Source of the DNA: Paraphaeosphaeria minitans
Taxonomy: Eukaryota; Ascomycota; Dothideomycetes; Pleosporales; Didymosphaeriaceae
NCBI GenBank assembly: GCA_015832175.1
Contig: WJXW01000002.1
Location: forward strand, 3,844,001 to 3,908,000
Direction: 5' to 3'
Length of the DNA stretch: 64,000 nt
Part shown: piece after piece, positions 1 to 10,944 of the stretch
How the letters are laid out: each line of letters starts with the position of its first letter
Position numbering within the stretch: position 1 is the stretch's first letter
Program-made: the position numbers and the translations under genes
The notes under the pieces: model-generated
Told to the model about the DNA's origin: nothing
What the model saw: only the letters and a program-made list of their open reading frames with translations
Database searches by the model: none

Positions 1-533
1 CACTGTTAGCTGCGTCGTTGAACGGGGTTGGATCATCTACATACCCCAGTTTTGTGTCTGGAGACCATCGCCGAGGTTGCTCATGCGGTCACCGCCGCCG
101 CCGAAGCCTCCACCGCGTCGGTCACCTCCGTAACCGCCACCGCCGCTGTATCTGATTGAAGTCAGAGCCTGTTCTCGAGTAGGAATGAGACGAGGGCTTC
201 TACGTTAGCGCAGAGAGTACTTGACCGGCCGACCGGAGTGCGAGAGCTGCGTGAGCCGCCACTTGAGCCGCGTCATTACTCTTGCTGCACGTAGAAGAGA
301 TGAGCAAAAAAAATGCAAGATGTATGGGGCCGCCGATAAAACCACGCCGATCATGCCTACCCATGAGCATATTGGCCGCCGGAGTAATCGTAGTAAGCGG
401 ATCCGCCATATTCCCCAGCAGTCGTATCGTACCCGTTGCTGCCGCCGTATCCACCGCCGCCGCCGCCGCCGCCGCTGTGACGTCCGCCGCCATAGCCGCC
501 GCCGCCGCCGTAGCTGCCACCTCCATACGACAT
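1..533 (-). CDS. DBP2: ATP-dependent RNA helicase Dbp2 (DEAD-box), 5' end only
   Basis: This is the N-terminal part of a DEAD-box RNA helicase of the Dbp2/p68 family, which acts in mRNP remodelling, nonsense-mediated decay and rRNA processing. Two exons are visible: 361-533 (ATG at 533) and 45-151. They are separated by a 209-nt intron (152-360) with a GTAGGC donor and a CTGAC branch shortly before the acceptor. The protein opens with a Gly/Tyr/Arg-rich segment (MSYGGGSYGG and similar), followed by GGDRMSNLGDGLQTQNWG. The last stretch matches the conserved pre-helicase segment of fungal Dbp2, which leads into DLS...KFEK. A second intron starts at 44 (GTATGT) and runs off the window, so no helicase motif is present here. 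The call rests on the N-terminal signature alone, which is distinctive. A different Gly-rich RNA-binding protein is less likely because of the MSNLGxGLQxQxW match. Confidence 0.85.
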
Positions 534-1129
534 GTTATCGAGAAGAAGGAGTGCGTCGTTAGGGAACGTTGCTGATGTCAGGTGCAGGCCGAAAACTGAA
601 CGAGTGCCTGTGTAAACAAGTACAGCGCGCGAGAGGTGCTGTGAGAAAGAGAGTGAGGCGTGTGATTCGACACGTCGGTTGGAGTATTTGCTGGGTGTGA
701 GAGAGATGTGTTAGAAGGGACGTAGGAGGCGAGGCAAAAGAACATTTGAAAAAGTCAGTCGCAAACGCTAACAAGCAGGCGCTAGCCTCGATGCAGAAGC
801 AGGGGCTTCAGCTTATCTTATCTGGTAAGCTCGGGCGAGCACGGATTTCATATCGTTAGTTTTTCGCAGTGGCGACATGCGTCCTTCTCAAGCGCAACAT
901 GAGATTTGAATTTTGCCCGATTATGTTATTTGGAACAGGTTGGCTGCGATCATCTGTTGGCGCTGTTCCCAGTGACAGGGATTGACACAAAAAGTAGACT
1001 CAGGCAACACCTCATCATATAGGAACTCGCTGTACAATGGAGTATATGGTAGTAATTTAATAGCTTGTCTAGAAATTCTGTAGCTACTAAAGCCCAGTTT
1101 TGATTTTCAGCTACTGTGGTTCAAGTTCA
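534..1129. other. Intergenic: DBP2 leader and THI20 downstream region
   Basis: About 600 bp between the DBP2 start and the THI20 stop. The DBP2-proximal part should hold its promoter and leader. No ORF with protein-like composition, RNA gene or clear repeat was seen. Confidence 0.5.
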
Positions 1130-3263
1130 CTACCCTTTAGCGCCCAGGCCCATGTCCCAAAAGCCCTTCTCCATCTAGGCTGATCAGCAAGCGTACGCTA
1201 TGTTCTGGTTCCGCATCAACACTTACAGTGGTCGCGTGTATAAAGATCCGAGCCAGCTCATCTATTCGCGCTGAACTTTGCTTCCTCGCATGTGCTTCGA
1301 TTAGGTCTAGCAGGTTAGCCTACCATGGTCATACCTTCATGGTGCTTCATCTTACCTCTTCCGACTTGCATCGCCTCAAGGTAGTCCTCTGCTACATACG
1401 TTTCGATCCATTTCCAGTACTTGCTTCCTTCTCGCACTGTGTTCGGGTCATCGTACAGCCGCCGGGCGATGATGCCATATCCGATGAGACAAGGTAGGAG
1501 TGCTATCTGCAGGGCGAGCCAATCCTCTGACTGGCCAACGTCTAAGACGTATCTGCCGGGTGTCAATTTTTTATCATGGTAGAAGATAGGCGATGTACCT
1601 TGTGTATGCGGTGCATGCTTGAGAGGAATCAGCAGGTCACGCTCTGCTACTCGTGCGAACGCTTACCTTGATCTTCTTCTTGCCTTTCCAGGTCCTCTGG
1701 ATGCAGCCCGTAGTCTTTGCAAAATCCCACATGAAGCTGAATTTCCGTCTGAAGGTGCAAAACTTGCTGCGCGGACTGTAAAATGTCAGTCAAGGCCGCA
1801 CCACCATGTAGTTGGACTCACACGGCCAATGTCAGCCATAGACTTGGATTTATAGGAGGCTAGCGCATTCGCTCTTGCAAAGTGAATCTGACGTTGCAGG
1901 TTAGCTTGGCATTTGATTTACTAGCATGTGCTGAGTGCCTTGCCAGAAACAAATAATCTTGAACCAAGTAGTGCTTGAAGTTGGCGATGGGTAACGTTCC
2001 ATCCGCCATACGCTGAACGAAGTCGTGGCTGGCGGAGCTATCGTCAGCGAATGCATTCTGCAAAATGAATGGGATACCTCACTGTGTATACTTCTGCCAG
2101 GGTCCTCTCACGTCTTCACGGTCGAGCAAGTAGTCGATGAAACCGCCACTGAGGCATGTTAGGAAACCTCGTAGTGCAACTTGACGGAACTTACGGGGCG
2201 AAAGGCAATGTATATGTCGAATGAAAGTGATTGATAGGGCCGCTGCCCCGTCCAATATCCGAACTGGTTCTGATCCCCGCCTCAATATACAGATTGGCTT
2301 TTCGAACGGCGCTCTTCATATCCATTCCCGAGGCAAGATTGCAAGCAATTGCAGCTGTGTCATCGGTCAGCATCGTGCATCAAATGCTTGATCAAGACAT
2401 ACATGCAAGCGAGCATCCAGTCCCATGTGTATTGCGACTCTTTAGATATGCCGTTTCCATGATAGTCACATCGTCTTCATCGCCAACTAATACATTCAGC
2501 ACAATGTGCTTCTCCGCTTCATCCTTGGGCAAGAGTCTCCCACTCGTCATAGGTAGATGTCCGCCTTTCACCAAGACATATTTGGGACCAAGCTCTTTGA
2601 TTGCCTTAGCGATGTTGATGATGTCGTCTACACTCTCAGGTGAATCCAGCTTCTTGCCAGCCGTTTTGAGAAGGAGCTCTGCTTCAGGGATATTTGGGGT
2701 GAGGAGCGTTGTCAAAGGAAGGAGAGAGCCAATCAGGGTAGAAATCGCTACTACGGGAAGAAGATTGGACCCGCTTGTCGAGACCATGACCTGATACAGC
2801 ATGAGTAAGAGCAGTCGTTGCTGAATTGAGAAACATACAGGATCAACGACAGAAGTAGTGATCTTGTGCCGACGAAAGGCGTCGGCAACATATTCGACTG
2901 TGTCCGCAGATGCGAGCATACCTCAATGGCGTCAGCGAAGCTCTTTAAACCTGCAAATTGATGTGAAAGATACCAGTCTTGACAACGTCGACGCCAATAT
3001 CATCAATGCAGGCATCGATCTGCTTCCCCACGAATGGTGGAGGGGTATGGTGGACGTCTTGAACGCCTAATGTGTTTTGCACCGTTAACGCGGTTGTTGC
3101 AGTCATCGCATAGCATCCATGCGCTGCAATGACTTTCTGGTCTGCTTCGAGGCCGCTACCATTTTAAGTTAGCGACTCTAGGTTCAGACAGGGATTCTAG
3201 CAGAACGTACGCTCCGCCCGAACTATCGGAGCCGGCAATTATTAAGATTCGTTTTAGGGACAT
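1130..3263 (-). CDS. THI20: Bifunctional HMP/HMP-P kinase + TenA-type thiaminase II (Thi20-like)
   Basis: Thiamine pyrimidine-branch enzyme. The N-terminal ribokinase-fold domain phosphorylates hydroxymethylpyrimidine and its monophosphate; the C-terminal TenA domain hydrolyses thiamine or its breakdown products to salvage the pyrimidine. The start MSLKRILIIAGSDSSGGA is the classic ThiD N-terminus. Further kinase signatures are ALTVQNT, VVDPVMVSTSG (interrupted by an intron), NIPEAELL, KGGHLP and the anion-hole motif THGTGCSLA. The TenA part is recognised by GGFIDYLL, HYLVQDYLFLA, PCLIGYGIIARRL and the last residues FWDMGLGAKG before TAG at 1130-1132. The gene is broken by many short introns (at least eight); the last two give the C-terminal exons near 1285-1230 and 1175-1130. 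An in-frame ATG 35 codons upstream exists, but its extension has no family support. The Thi20 architecture is common in fungi. I saw no TPP-aptamer motif in the leader. Confidence 0.9.
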
Positions 3264-3634
3264 GGCAATGCTGGGACTATGATCGAAGGGACGACATGGG
3301 AGCATGGATGAGGTTCTAGAAATGTTCTTCATGCGCCCCGCTACGGTACCACCGTAAGCGAGACCCACGTCATCTTAGGTACGGTAGTTGTAGGCGCTTC
3401 ACTACTGTTCACATGCCGAGCAGAATTAAGGCGACTTGTGATGCAAAACTCAAATTTTGTACCAATTTCTCTTGGTCTCTGGTATCACGGCTAACGAAAC
3501 CAAAAAATTCCCATACAAAGGTAGAGCGCTAGGTATAGGTAACGCTCAACCTCTTGGTAACCCCACTAACACTGACCCTGTCATAACTTGATCCTTCTTC
3601 TGGCTTCGCATCGATTCGGAAAGCGAAATTCCTC
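3264..3634. other. Intergenic: THI20 upstream region / F-box gene 3' end
   Basis: About 370 bp between two minus-strand genes. It should hold the THI20 promoter. No additional gene or obvious riboswitch was found. Confidence 0.4.
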
Positions 3635-5574
3635 CTAGTCCGAGTCGCCTTCGAACTCTGAGACGTTCGGATCTGTAGAACATATCAGTCATATTGATCG
3701 AGTCGCATTGGCGAGCCTCGTACCTCTCCATGGTGTATAGTCCAATGTGCCCCCGACCTTTTCTGCTAATAGGGCCCTTAGGTCACTGACCTCTCCATCA
3801 TCAATCAGAGTGTCAGGATCGGCCATGTCAATCATGACGCGTATGCCAGCGTTGGTAGGGCCTAGCTGGTGGATGAAGCCGGTAAGCCCAGCGATGGTGA
3901 ACTTTGAGATACCCGCAAATGCTACGTTCCGTAAGTTTGGGAGCGTGCCAACTACTTCCAGAAGGCTGTCTGTGAGTTCGAGACCGCTAACGTAGAGTTC
4001 CTGTAGTCGACTGAGATTGCTGACCACATTGATCAAATGCTCCTCACGGAACATCTCTTGCAAGAGCAAGCGAAGAATTTCCACATGTCTCAGCTCTTTG
4101 AGAGAATCAACGAGAATTTCAACATCATCTCGGAACATCCCATCCGTGTCGCCACTAAGCGACAAGTAGGTCAGGGAATTCTTCTGGTGAACGAGAGCCT
4201 GGTGGAAAGGGCGACTATCTTTCAGGACATAAGAGTCAATCTCGAGTGACCTCAACTGAATCTTGTGCTCCAGAAGTAGGGGCGTGAGAAGTGTTGCAGC
4301 AGAGAGCAGTCCCGTGAACCTGATGCGATGTAGTTTGTCGCAGCTCCGGAGCCAATTGATGGTCTCAAGAAATGCACCATCACGTGTATCTTCAAGCGTT
4401 GTCCTGCTATGAACATCTTCAATGCGCACTTCTTCCAGAGCAGTACAGCCTGCTAGTAGTGACAGATGCGGTAACGAATCGTCGGACACACATATCCTGC
4501 GAATCAAGGCACGATTAGCTTCAATCTCCCTAGTACAGTGTGAGTGTGATGTACTTCAAGCTTTTCAGCGATTGGCCGTGAGTGCTGAGCGCCAGGAAAG
4601 CTTCCGCAGCGGCGCCAATGTCGCTGATCGTATTCAGCTTTTCCAGCGTGTTTGGTCGTAGCGCTAACAAGAACTGAGCAAACTTATGGTCCTGGTCTGC
4701 ACCAGTCCAAAGGAAGATCATGAGAGAGTTAAAGTTCGGGCAATTCTCGTGGATAGAAGCTGACACAAGTCCATCCTCGAGGGTGCTACCATCCCACAGC
4801 TCCAGTTCCTGAAGACGGGGAACCCTGGGAGCCCACTGCATCAAAGCCGTGGAGGACAATTGGCCACTGATCATCTCGAGGGTAGGTGTATGCTGAGTAA
4901 CCACCTCTCCGATCGCGTTGACGATCGATTTGACGTTCAGTCGTTCGAACTTCCTCCCGTTGTGTAGGGTCACTGTTTCCGTCTTGTGGAACTGTTTCAT
5001 CGGGCCACTGAAGAAATGTTTCGACACCTTGGCTGTGAACTGGTCGTCTTCCAACAAATTTTCCAGGTCCCGGAAATCGAGCGCCCTGATATACCGACAG
5101 TATGGAAATAGCGTCGCGTCCAGAGCCGAGGCGATGATGGCCTTCCATAGGATACTAGAAATGACATGATCTTAGCGAGAGTTCTGTACCTACGAGAAGA
5201 TGTAGGTGAGTTAATCCACGTACGACCACTTCTGTACAATCAACAGCCTCATGGAGCGTTGAAACGCAACATCGTCTTGATCAGCTCCGCGAATGGGAGA
5301 TTTGTGATGAGCACTAGGTATTAGTTCGTTAGCTTCGTCACAAGCTTCAGAGTCCACATCTTCGTCGCATTGGAATCTCCCGACTGTGCACCAGCTTGCA
5401 TCGACTCGAGGTGGTACACCATCACATCAAAACGTACCGATACAGATTGGTCAAGGCCGGTATAGCAAGACTTCGGCTGGTGCATGCGCAGTTGAACAGC
5501 GCGTCAAACTGTTCTTGCTCCCCCAACTGCTCGCATAGTAGATGTAAGATGTCATCTGGAAGTGCTGGAGCCAT
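3635..5574 (-). CDS. F-box protein with LRR-like C-terminal half
   Basis: Probable substrate adaptor of an SCF ubiquitin ligase; substrate unknown. Five exons are proposed: 5438-5574, 5224-5394, 4555-5154, 3724-4496 and 3635-3672. They sum to 572 codons including the stop. The N-terminus MAPALPDDILHLLCEQL, followed by FNCACTSRSLAIPALTNLYR, is a typical fungal F-box. It is followed by the LWKAIIASAL and FPYCRYIRALDFRDLENLLED segment seen in a large family of Pezizomycotina F-box proteins. The rest holds Leu-rich repeat-like stretches such as LPRLQELELWDG, LSLSGDTDG and LSRLQELYVSGLELTD. The last small exon gives an acidic tail ending in GDSD. If the last intron is retained, translation would instead stop near 3690. 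The first proposed intron (5395-5437, 43 nt) is short and its acceptor is the least certain. Confidence 0.75.
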
Positions 5575-5783
5575 ATCGCATGTTTTGTTGATGTTGGTGC
5601 TGACGGCGTGCGTTGTCCGGGCCGTCGCGCAGTGTGGTGCACAACGTCACGAGGAACAAAGCTTACCTACCTAGCCGTTTTCGGCCTACGCGCCTTCCGC
5701 ACGCATATGCTTCGACCCGCCAACACCTTCCATACAATTGGGATACTGAATGAGGACGGCATATGCTATCACCATGATACGCG

Positions 5784-7139
5784 ATGGTCGTGCTCAGCTT
5801 CACCCTCACGCCTGAGGCAGCGTCCAAGGTCCATGACCTGCTCGTCTGCCTGGGAAAATTCAGCGACACCGTCGCCATCGAGGCGCGTCGCGAACGAGTA
5901 GGTTGATCAGTTCCTCTCACGTATTGGTGTCTCATTCCTTTCTCATAGCTTGTCTTCACCGCTCTCAATCCTTCCAAATCCGCCTATGCCGCCGTAACGC
6001 TCGATGGCAGGCAATTCTTTTCCACTTACGAGTGTGCACCCAGCCATGGCAGCCCCGAAGGACGTTTCACGTGCAGCATGTACACCAAAGCTCTTCTTTC
6101 CGTCTTCAAAGGACGTTTGTATGATCCTCTGGGCCGAGATGGTGCGATCGATAGGTGTGAGGTGAGCGTCCAGGATCGGGCAGATGAGACGCAATGTCGC
6201 TTCATTGTCAAGATGGTCTGCAACCAGGGGGTCATCAAGACCTACAAACTCACCTACGAAGCCGTGGACGTCATGCACGCCCTGTTCGACAGCAACGCGG
6301 CGACAAATCGTTGGAGCATGAATGCAAGCGCCATGAAAGAATACGTCGAATTCTTCGGCACCAAAACCGAGATGCTGGATATTTTCGCAGGTGAAGACGG
6401 GCGCGCTGTCTTCAAGAGCTATACAGAGAAGATCGCGAACGGCAAGGAGATTTTAAAGCACCCGCTCGTGACCGCCGTTGCCGTGAACACATCCGATTTC
6501 GAAGAGTTCAAAGTCCAGCCCGGGCTGCATATCGTCATCAGCGTGAAAGATTTCAAAGCGATCGTCACACACGCCGACACACTGAAAACCAGCTTGAAAG
6601 CATACTATTCGCATCCTACCCGCCCACTGCAATTCAGCTACGGGTGTGACGGTCTGCTATGCGAGTTCACGCTTATGACATCAGGCGACTACAGCGGTGG
6701 GACTGCCCCACCGACACCTGCACCTGCCGTGATTCCCCAGCTCGCAAGCAGGGCCACGTCTCGGGCTGCACCCGAAGCCACCGCGGATGTGCGTGACAAT
6801 CGCAACATGCCACCACCAACCGAACCCGCCTCTCGACGGTCTGCCCGACGCCAGGTGGGTTCCCGCCAGCCATTGTCACCAGCTCGGCTGCAAGACGATC
6901 CAGAGAGCCTATTCGTGAATCAGGGCGAGGAAGAAGATACCCAGTGGGAGCCTGTAGACTACAACAACGAAGAAGAGGCGCTTGGCTGGGATGCCAGCGC
7001 GGACCGCAACACTGGCAATTTCGCGACTTTCCAGGACAGTGGAAGCTTCTCGAGGTCGGATGGAGTGCAGGGGAACGCCGATAGTATGGACGGGATTGCG
7101 CCTACGCAACGTGTATCGCAGATTAAGGGCTTGTGGTAG
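5784..7139 (+). CDS. RAD9: DNA repair / checkpoint clamp subunit Rad9
   Basis: Rad9 subunit of the 9-1-1 (Rad9-Hus1-Rad1) clamp, which is loaded on damaged DNA and activates the ATR/Mec1 checkpoint. Two exons, 5784-5897 and 5949-7139, encode about 434 residues; the 51-nt intron has a GTAGGT donor. The PCNA-like core (about residues 1-270) begins MVVLSFTLTPEAASKVHDLL and contains ALNPSKSAYA, FTCSMYTKALLSVFKGR, KTYKLTYEAVDVMHALFD, WSMNASAMKEYVEFF and FKAIVTHADTLKTS, all matching fungal Rad9. The C-terminal tail is disordered, Ser/Pro/acidic, and ends in RVSQIKGLW. Such tails carry checkpoint phosphorylation sites in other species. The gene lies head-to-head with the F-box gene (about 210 bp between starts) and convergent with the BTB gene. 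Confidence 0.93.
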
Positions 7140-7636
7140 TCGTCGACGTGAGCACCTCAAGGCCAGTGAAACATGGAAGAGAGCGCCAGGCTTATTTCGT
7201 GCTACGCATAGCGCCCACCGTGCAGTCACTTTCTGCAACCATATATCAGAATGACAAAACGTAGGGTTATGAAACGAGTGGAATCATTATACATGATCTA
7301 CAAACACTGCCGTCAATGTGGACAGACCAGGTCTTGTGCAGATGGTCCGACCAAGTTTCAGCACAAATCATCAATGTGCTTATGCAGACCTCGAGAATTC
7401 CCAGCCACTATCCACGCTCATGTAAGAACCAGCGTATAGGTTATGCCCCAGCGAGTAGGCAGTGTCGAAGTCCGTAACAAAGCCTTGGGGAACCTCTGGT
7501 CGAACGGCTTCCAGTGCAGATCTTCGTGGTAGCAACAGATATTCAAATGAGACCTTCGAAGACTGAAACGGGACGGGCTGTATCGATCGGACAGCCGTCG
7601 TGCCACGCTTGTTCAACCGTTTGAATTACTACACGA
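7140..7636. other. Convergent intergenic region, RAD9 / BTB gene
   Basis: About 500 bp where both neighbours terminate. A 78-codon minus-strand ORF lies at 7380-7616, but it has no recognisable domain and sits in the 3' untranslated region of the BTB gene. I do not call it as a gene. Confidence 0.4.
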
Positions 7637-8997
7637 TTAACTTTCACCGACTCGTTGCTCTGCAGCCTCTAAAAGTCGCCTATAAATATCCCGCTCAAGC
7701 TCAGGTAGATCTCGGAGATGGTCAATGATATCGTTGCCGTGCTCGGTGGCATACGCATCGACCTTGGCGAGGAAGTCATCCGCGATGACTTCGACGAGCA
7801 ACTCTTTCATGATCTTGTATGCGTTGAGCGGCGTTCCCGACGTCTCATAGACCATGAGCGCCAAAGTCCACGCCAACTCCCACTCCTGAACTTGCGCTTG
7901 TTGTACTTTCGTTACAATATAGTCCAGCATATCTTCGAGCACGATGCGGTCTGCGATCGGCCAGGCATCCGCACATTCCTCGAGCACGGCCTCGCGGGTC
8001 TGTTCGTCGACAATCGAGTGCCCAAACTGGCCCGTAGAGAGAAATTCGGCCACAAACCTGAAGTGAGCGGGATCGAAATCGTGAAGACATTGCAGGTCAA
8101 GTCTCAATGTCCCGTCCTCCGTGATAGACATACACCCAATCTGAGGATCAGATAGAAAAGGAAGCTTTTCTACTTCCGACTTTGGGATCAGGAACTCGTC
8201 GTTTCGTGTTCCCACGTGGACTTTGACGAGCTCGCCGCTAGCCGACCTTTATAATAACAGTCAGAACCACGCACGAGACATAACCATGAACGTGATAGTG
8301 TACTTACAGCTCGCCGTCAATATAGTCTTTTTGAACTGGTTTGTATCGCTTCGCTTCTGGCCCAGTTGAGATTGTGCTATCTTCACTTTCTGTAGGTCCA
8401 AAATGCTCTCGAAGATCGGTCGCGCCTCTAGCCTGCTTGAACGTTCGTGGCCGTGATGGGGATGAACGAGTTCTGTTCCTGCTTTCGTTCCACGCGCGGA
8501 GACTCAAAGATTTTGCTATGTCGATTTCGTCGCTGTCAGACTCCTGGTCGAAAATGTGATCGCTGCTCGGCGATGGTGTCGGCGTCAGCATAGTGAGGGG
8601 TGGTACAGTGAAACTCGATGGTCTCCGCTGATGCTCAATTCTCAGTCTCCAATAATCGAGGCTTGACCATGAAGAGTCCATCGACTCTAGTACGCGGTTA
8701 TGAGCTGCTTGTAGTTCCTTATTGGGATCGTCTCCGATGGGTACGAATTCCTGGAGCTCTCTCGACGCTGCGTAGTAACTACCGTATCGAAATCAGTCTC
8801 GTGGCATTTTGATATATTCAATCGGTATGAACATACAAGGTCGGGCTCTGTTCGATCAAAAGCACAAGGGTGAGATAACCATTGGGCCTTCGCAAGTTGC
8901 TGGGAGCCATGTCATCTGTGCAAATCATTGCTGGCCAATCCGGTCTGCCTGGGCGTTGAAGGAGTACATATTCTCCGGGTGACGGTATACGGACCAT
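7637..8997 (-). CDS. PWWP-like plus BTB/POZ domain protein
   Basis: Protein of unknown function combining a possible chromatin-binding module with a BTB/POZ interaction domain. Three exons (8837-8997, 8308-8778, 7637-8237) sum to 411 codons including the stop. Residues 1-60 (VRIPSPGEYVLLQRPGRPDWPAMICTD, then YLTLVLLIEQSPTFYYAASRELQEFV) have the outline of a PWWP domain: G-x-V, x-x-WPA, an aromatic pair, and a closing L-x-x-F. A Ser/Pro-rich linker follows (TPTPSPSSD). From about residue 220 comes a BTB-like part (GELVKVHVGTRNDEFLIPKSEVEKLPFLS, FRFVAEFLSTGQF, AWPIADRIVLEDMLDYIV), close to the fungal BTB family in which VxVG...F.V.K.LL is typical. An in-frame TGA lies 14 codons upstream of ATG 8997, so the start is well placed unless an extra 5' exon exists. 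The PWWP assignment is by eye and weaker than the BTB assignment. Confidence 0.65.
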
Positions 8998-9651
8998 TAC
9001 GTTTGGAGGTAGTCTTATTGTCTGGTATGGCGAGCTCGTTCATTCGTGACTGCCGTGGCTGACAGTGTGTGTCGTATTGAGAGATCACCACGAAACTTCC
9101 GAGGTTGAGTCCGGTTGATACGTACTAAGAGTCCACACTAGACTGTCAGGAATAAGGCGCGGGGGAGATGAAGAAGAGGTATGCTGGCAAGTTGGAGCGA
9201 CATGTTTCTTGCATCGTGGAGGGGGGCAGTTGGCGAAGGTGAAGGTAAGTTGCAGCGAAAGCAATCGGACGTGAGAGAAATTGACCCAGCTTCTTCCATA
9301 GCAAACAGAGACGACGTCCCGAAAGCCAGTAACACTAACATACAGGATTCTAGAAAGTAATGACTGCAGAGGTGCGTCGTGAAAGCGCTCGGGTGTAGCT
9401 TCTGGAGCTTAGTCAGGCGAGGTAAACCAGGGTCCATCGCTAGCCAATCACCAGTTTCACGAACATCTGGCATCAAGCTCCGCTCCGCGATATCTAGCAC
9501 GACCCGCGCAACTCCCCACGGTTCCATGACTACTCGAGAAGGCTTCGAACTGGACACGCGATACTAAATATACACGACGCACCCCGAATCCCCCACCAAA
9601 AACCAAGACCTGCCCTACAATCCGACCTCGACCTCCGTCCCCGCCGCAAAG
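8998..9651. promoter_or_regulatory. Divergent promoter region BTB gene / SEC11
   Basis: About 650 bp between two divergent starts, so it should hold both promoters. A minus-strand ORF (ATG near 9527, stop near 9138, about 129 codons) crosses it. Its first half (MEPWGVARVVLDIAERSL and onward) looks protein-like but its second half does not, and I recognise no family. It could be an unrecognised first exon or chance. Confidence 0.45.
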
Positions 9652-10305
9652 ATGATGGGCATAGCGAACATGCAGCCCCGCCAGCTGGCCGCCCAAGTCC
9701 TCAATTTCGCGCTCGTCCTCTCCACCGCATTCATGCTATGGAAGGGCATCTCTGTCGTCTCAGACTCGCCATCACCCATCGTCGTCGTGCTGTCAGGATC
9801 TATGGAGCCCGCCTTCCAAAGAGGTGACCTGCTGTTTCTGTGGAACCGGGGGCTGGACACACAGCTGGGAGAGGTCGTCGTATACAACGTGAAAGGAAAG
9901 GACATTCCGATTGTGCACCGCGTGGTGCGGAGATTCGGCGGAGGGTAAGGCAGCACCCGCGCGCAAGCTACGATGGTCGCGACGAGCATTACGCAGCCTC
10001 AACGAGCCCTCCTTTCCAAATAACTGTCACGTTGTCTAGATCATCGGGGTTATTATATGCTGACGTTCACATTCAGAAAATCGCCCCTCCGTCTCCTCAC
10101 GAAGGGTGACAACAACCTCGCGGACGACACCGAACTTTACGCCGCGGGCCAGACCCACCTGAACCGCAAGGAGGACGTCATCGGCAGCGTCGTCGGCTTC
10201 ATTCCCTTTGTCGGATACGTCACGATATTGCTGAGCGAATACCCATGGCTAAAGCAGGCCATGCTGGGCATAATGGGATTGATGGTGGTATTACAGCGCG
10301 AGTAG
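9652..10305 (+). CDS. SEC11: Signal peptidase complex catalytic subunit Sec11
   Basis: Catalytic subunit of the ER signal peptidase, which removes signal peptides from secretory proteins. Exons 9652-9944 and 10077-10305 encode 173 residues, the normal family size. The intron starts with GTAAGG, has a TGCTGAC branch near 10058 and ends at ATTCAG. An N-terminal membrane anchor (about 15-35) precedes the box-B motif LSGSMEPAF with the nucleophilic Ser. [18 protein letters not shown] holds the catalytic His, as expected for eukaryotic Ser-His type enzymes. [16 protein letters not shown] carries the conserved Asp region, and [17 protein letters not shown] is the C-terminal signature; the protein ends VLQRE. 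The second Met (9655) could also initiate. Confidence 0.95.
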
Positions 10306-10835
10306 GCGCTGGGGGGCTACTGATGGAAAAGGTCATTTATGGAGGGATGAAAGACATCACGAAGCATAGAACTCTCTGTATTGGCACTGTGATCTGAAGC
10401 ATGGAAAGCGTATTGTAACCATTTGATGGAGTTGGTCACGATGAGGCCCATATTAGCGGCTTGGGAGCGTGGCATTCAGCAGTACCACTACTTTCGTCAT
10501 CTATAAAAAAAAGAGATATCCAGCTTCTACTACATATGCCACGTCATGTTTTTGTCATACTGTTCTTTTGCGTTGTGTGTCTTCTGCACCCCGTCTCACG
10601 ATGTCTCCCAACCCGATGCCTGTTCACACCCAGCACCCGCGCGACCTGACTCCGCTCCACACATCCCATCGTACTCCAGACAAGCCATTCTATCCCTAGT
10701 CCCAAACACGCATCCTGACCCGGACATTCCCGGACCTTGCGCCATGCCAAAAGACACCCTTCCCCTCGCTCCCTCGCTCCATCGCTCCCTCCCTCCCACC
10801 ACACCCGTCAGAAGCACCAAAAAGAAAAGAAGAAG
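10306..10835. other. Intergenic, pyrimidine-rich, no gene seen
   Basis: SEC11 downstream region of about 530 bp. It contains CT-rich low-complexity stretches (for example clustered CTCGCTCC/CTCCCT near 10760-10800). Several overlapping ORFs exist, but none has protein-like composition. Confidence 0.4.
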
Positions 10836-10840
10836 AAAAA
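10836..10840 (-). terminator. Pol III terminator of tRNA-Gly
   Basis: On the minus strand this is a run of five T, about 15 nt after the tRNA 3' end. It lies in a TTTCTTTTTC context, with a further T run near 10819-10823 as a possible back-up. Confidence 0.6.
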
Positions 10841-10855
10841 GAAAGCAAGAGCAAC

Positions 10856-10944
10856 TGCGCCGTCGGGGGTTCGAACCCCGGACCCCTGCCTCTCAGCCTC
10901 CAAGCACTGGGAAGGCAGTATGCTAACCACTGCACCAACGGCGC
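10856..10944 (-). tRNA. tRNA-Gly (anticodon CCC) with a 16-nt intron
   Basis: Read on the minus strand, a perfect 7-bp acceptor stem (GCGCCGT / ACGGCGC) is closed by discriminator A. A D-arm with GGTGCAGTGGTTAGCAT follows, then a 5-bp anticodon stem CTGCC/GGCAG, a 5-nt variable loop, and a T-arm CGGGG-TTCGAAC-CCCCG. The anticodon loop reads TT-CCC-A. A 16-nt insert (plus-strand 10892-10907) falls exactly after position 37, the canonical site of eukaryotic tRNA introns, and leaves A38. The internal A box (TGGTGCAGTGG) and B box (GGTTCGAACCC) are intact. No CCA is encoded, as expected for a nuclear tRNA. Other anticodon readings would break the 7-nt loop. Confidence 0.93.

Noticed and set aside
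221..575. Plus-strand Arg- or Ala-rich ORFs opposite DBP2
   Set aside because: They are the complement of the Gly-rich coding repeats of DBP2 exon 1 and have simple composition.
3264..3634. Possible TPP riboswitch upstream of THI20
   Set aside because: Fungal thiamine genes can carry one, but I found no CTGAGA-type aptamer core in this region or in the first intron.
9138..9557. Separate minus-strand gene divergent from SEC11
   Set aside because: The only long frame starts at a GTG, or at an internal ATG near 9527. It degenerates into unlikely composition and has no recognisable family; kept only as a note in the promoter entry.
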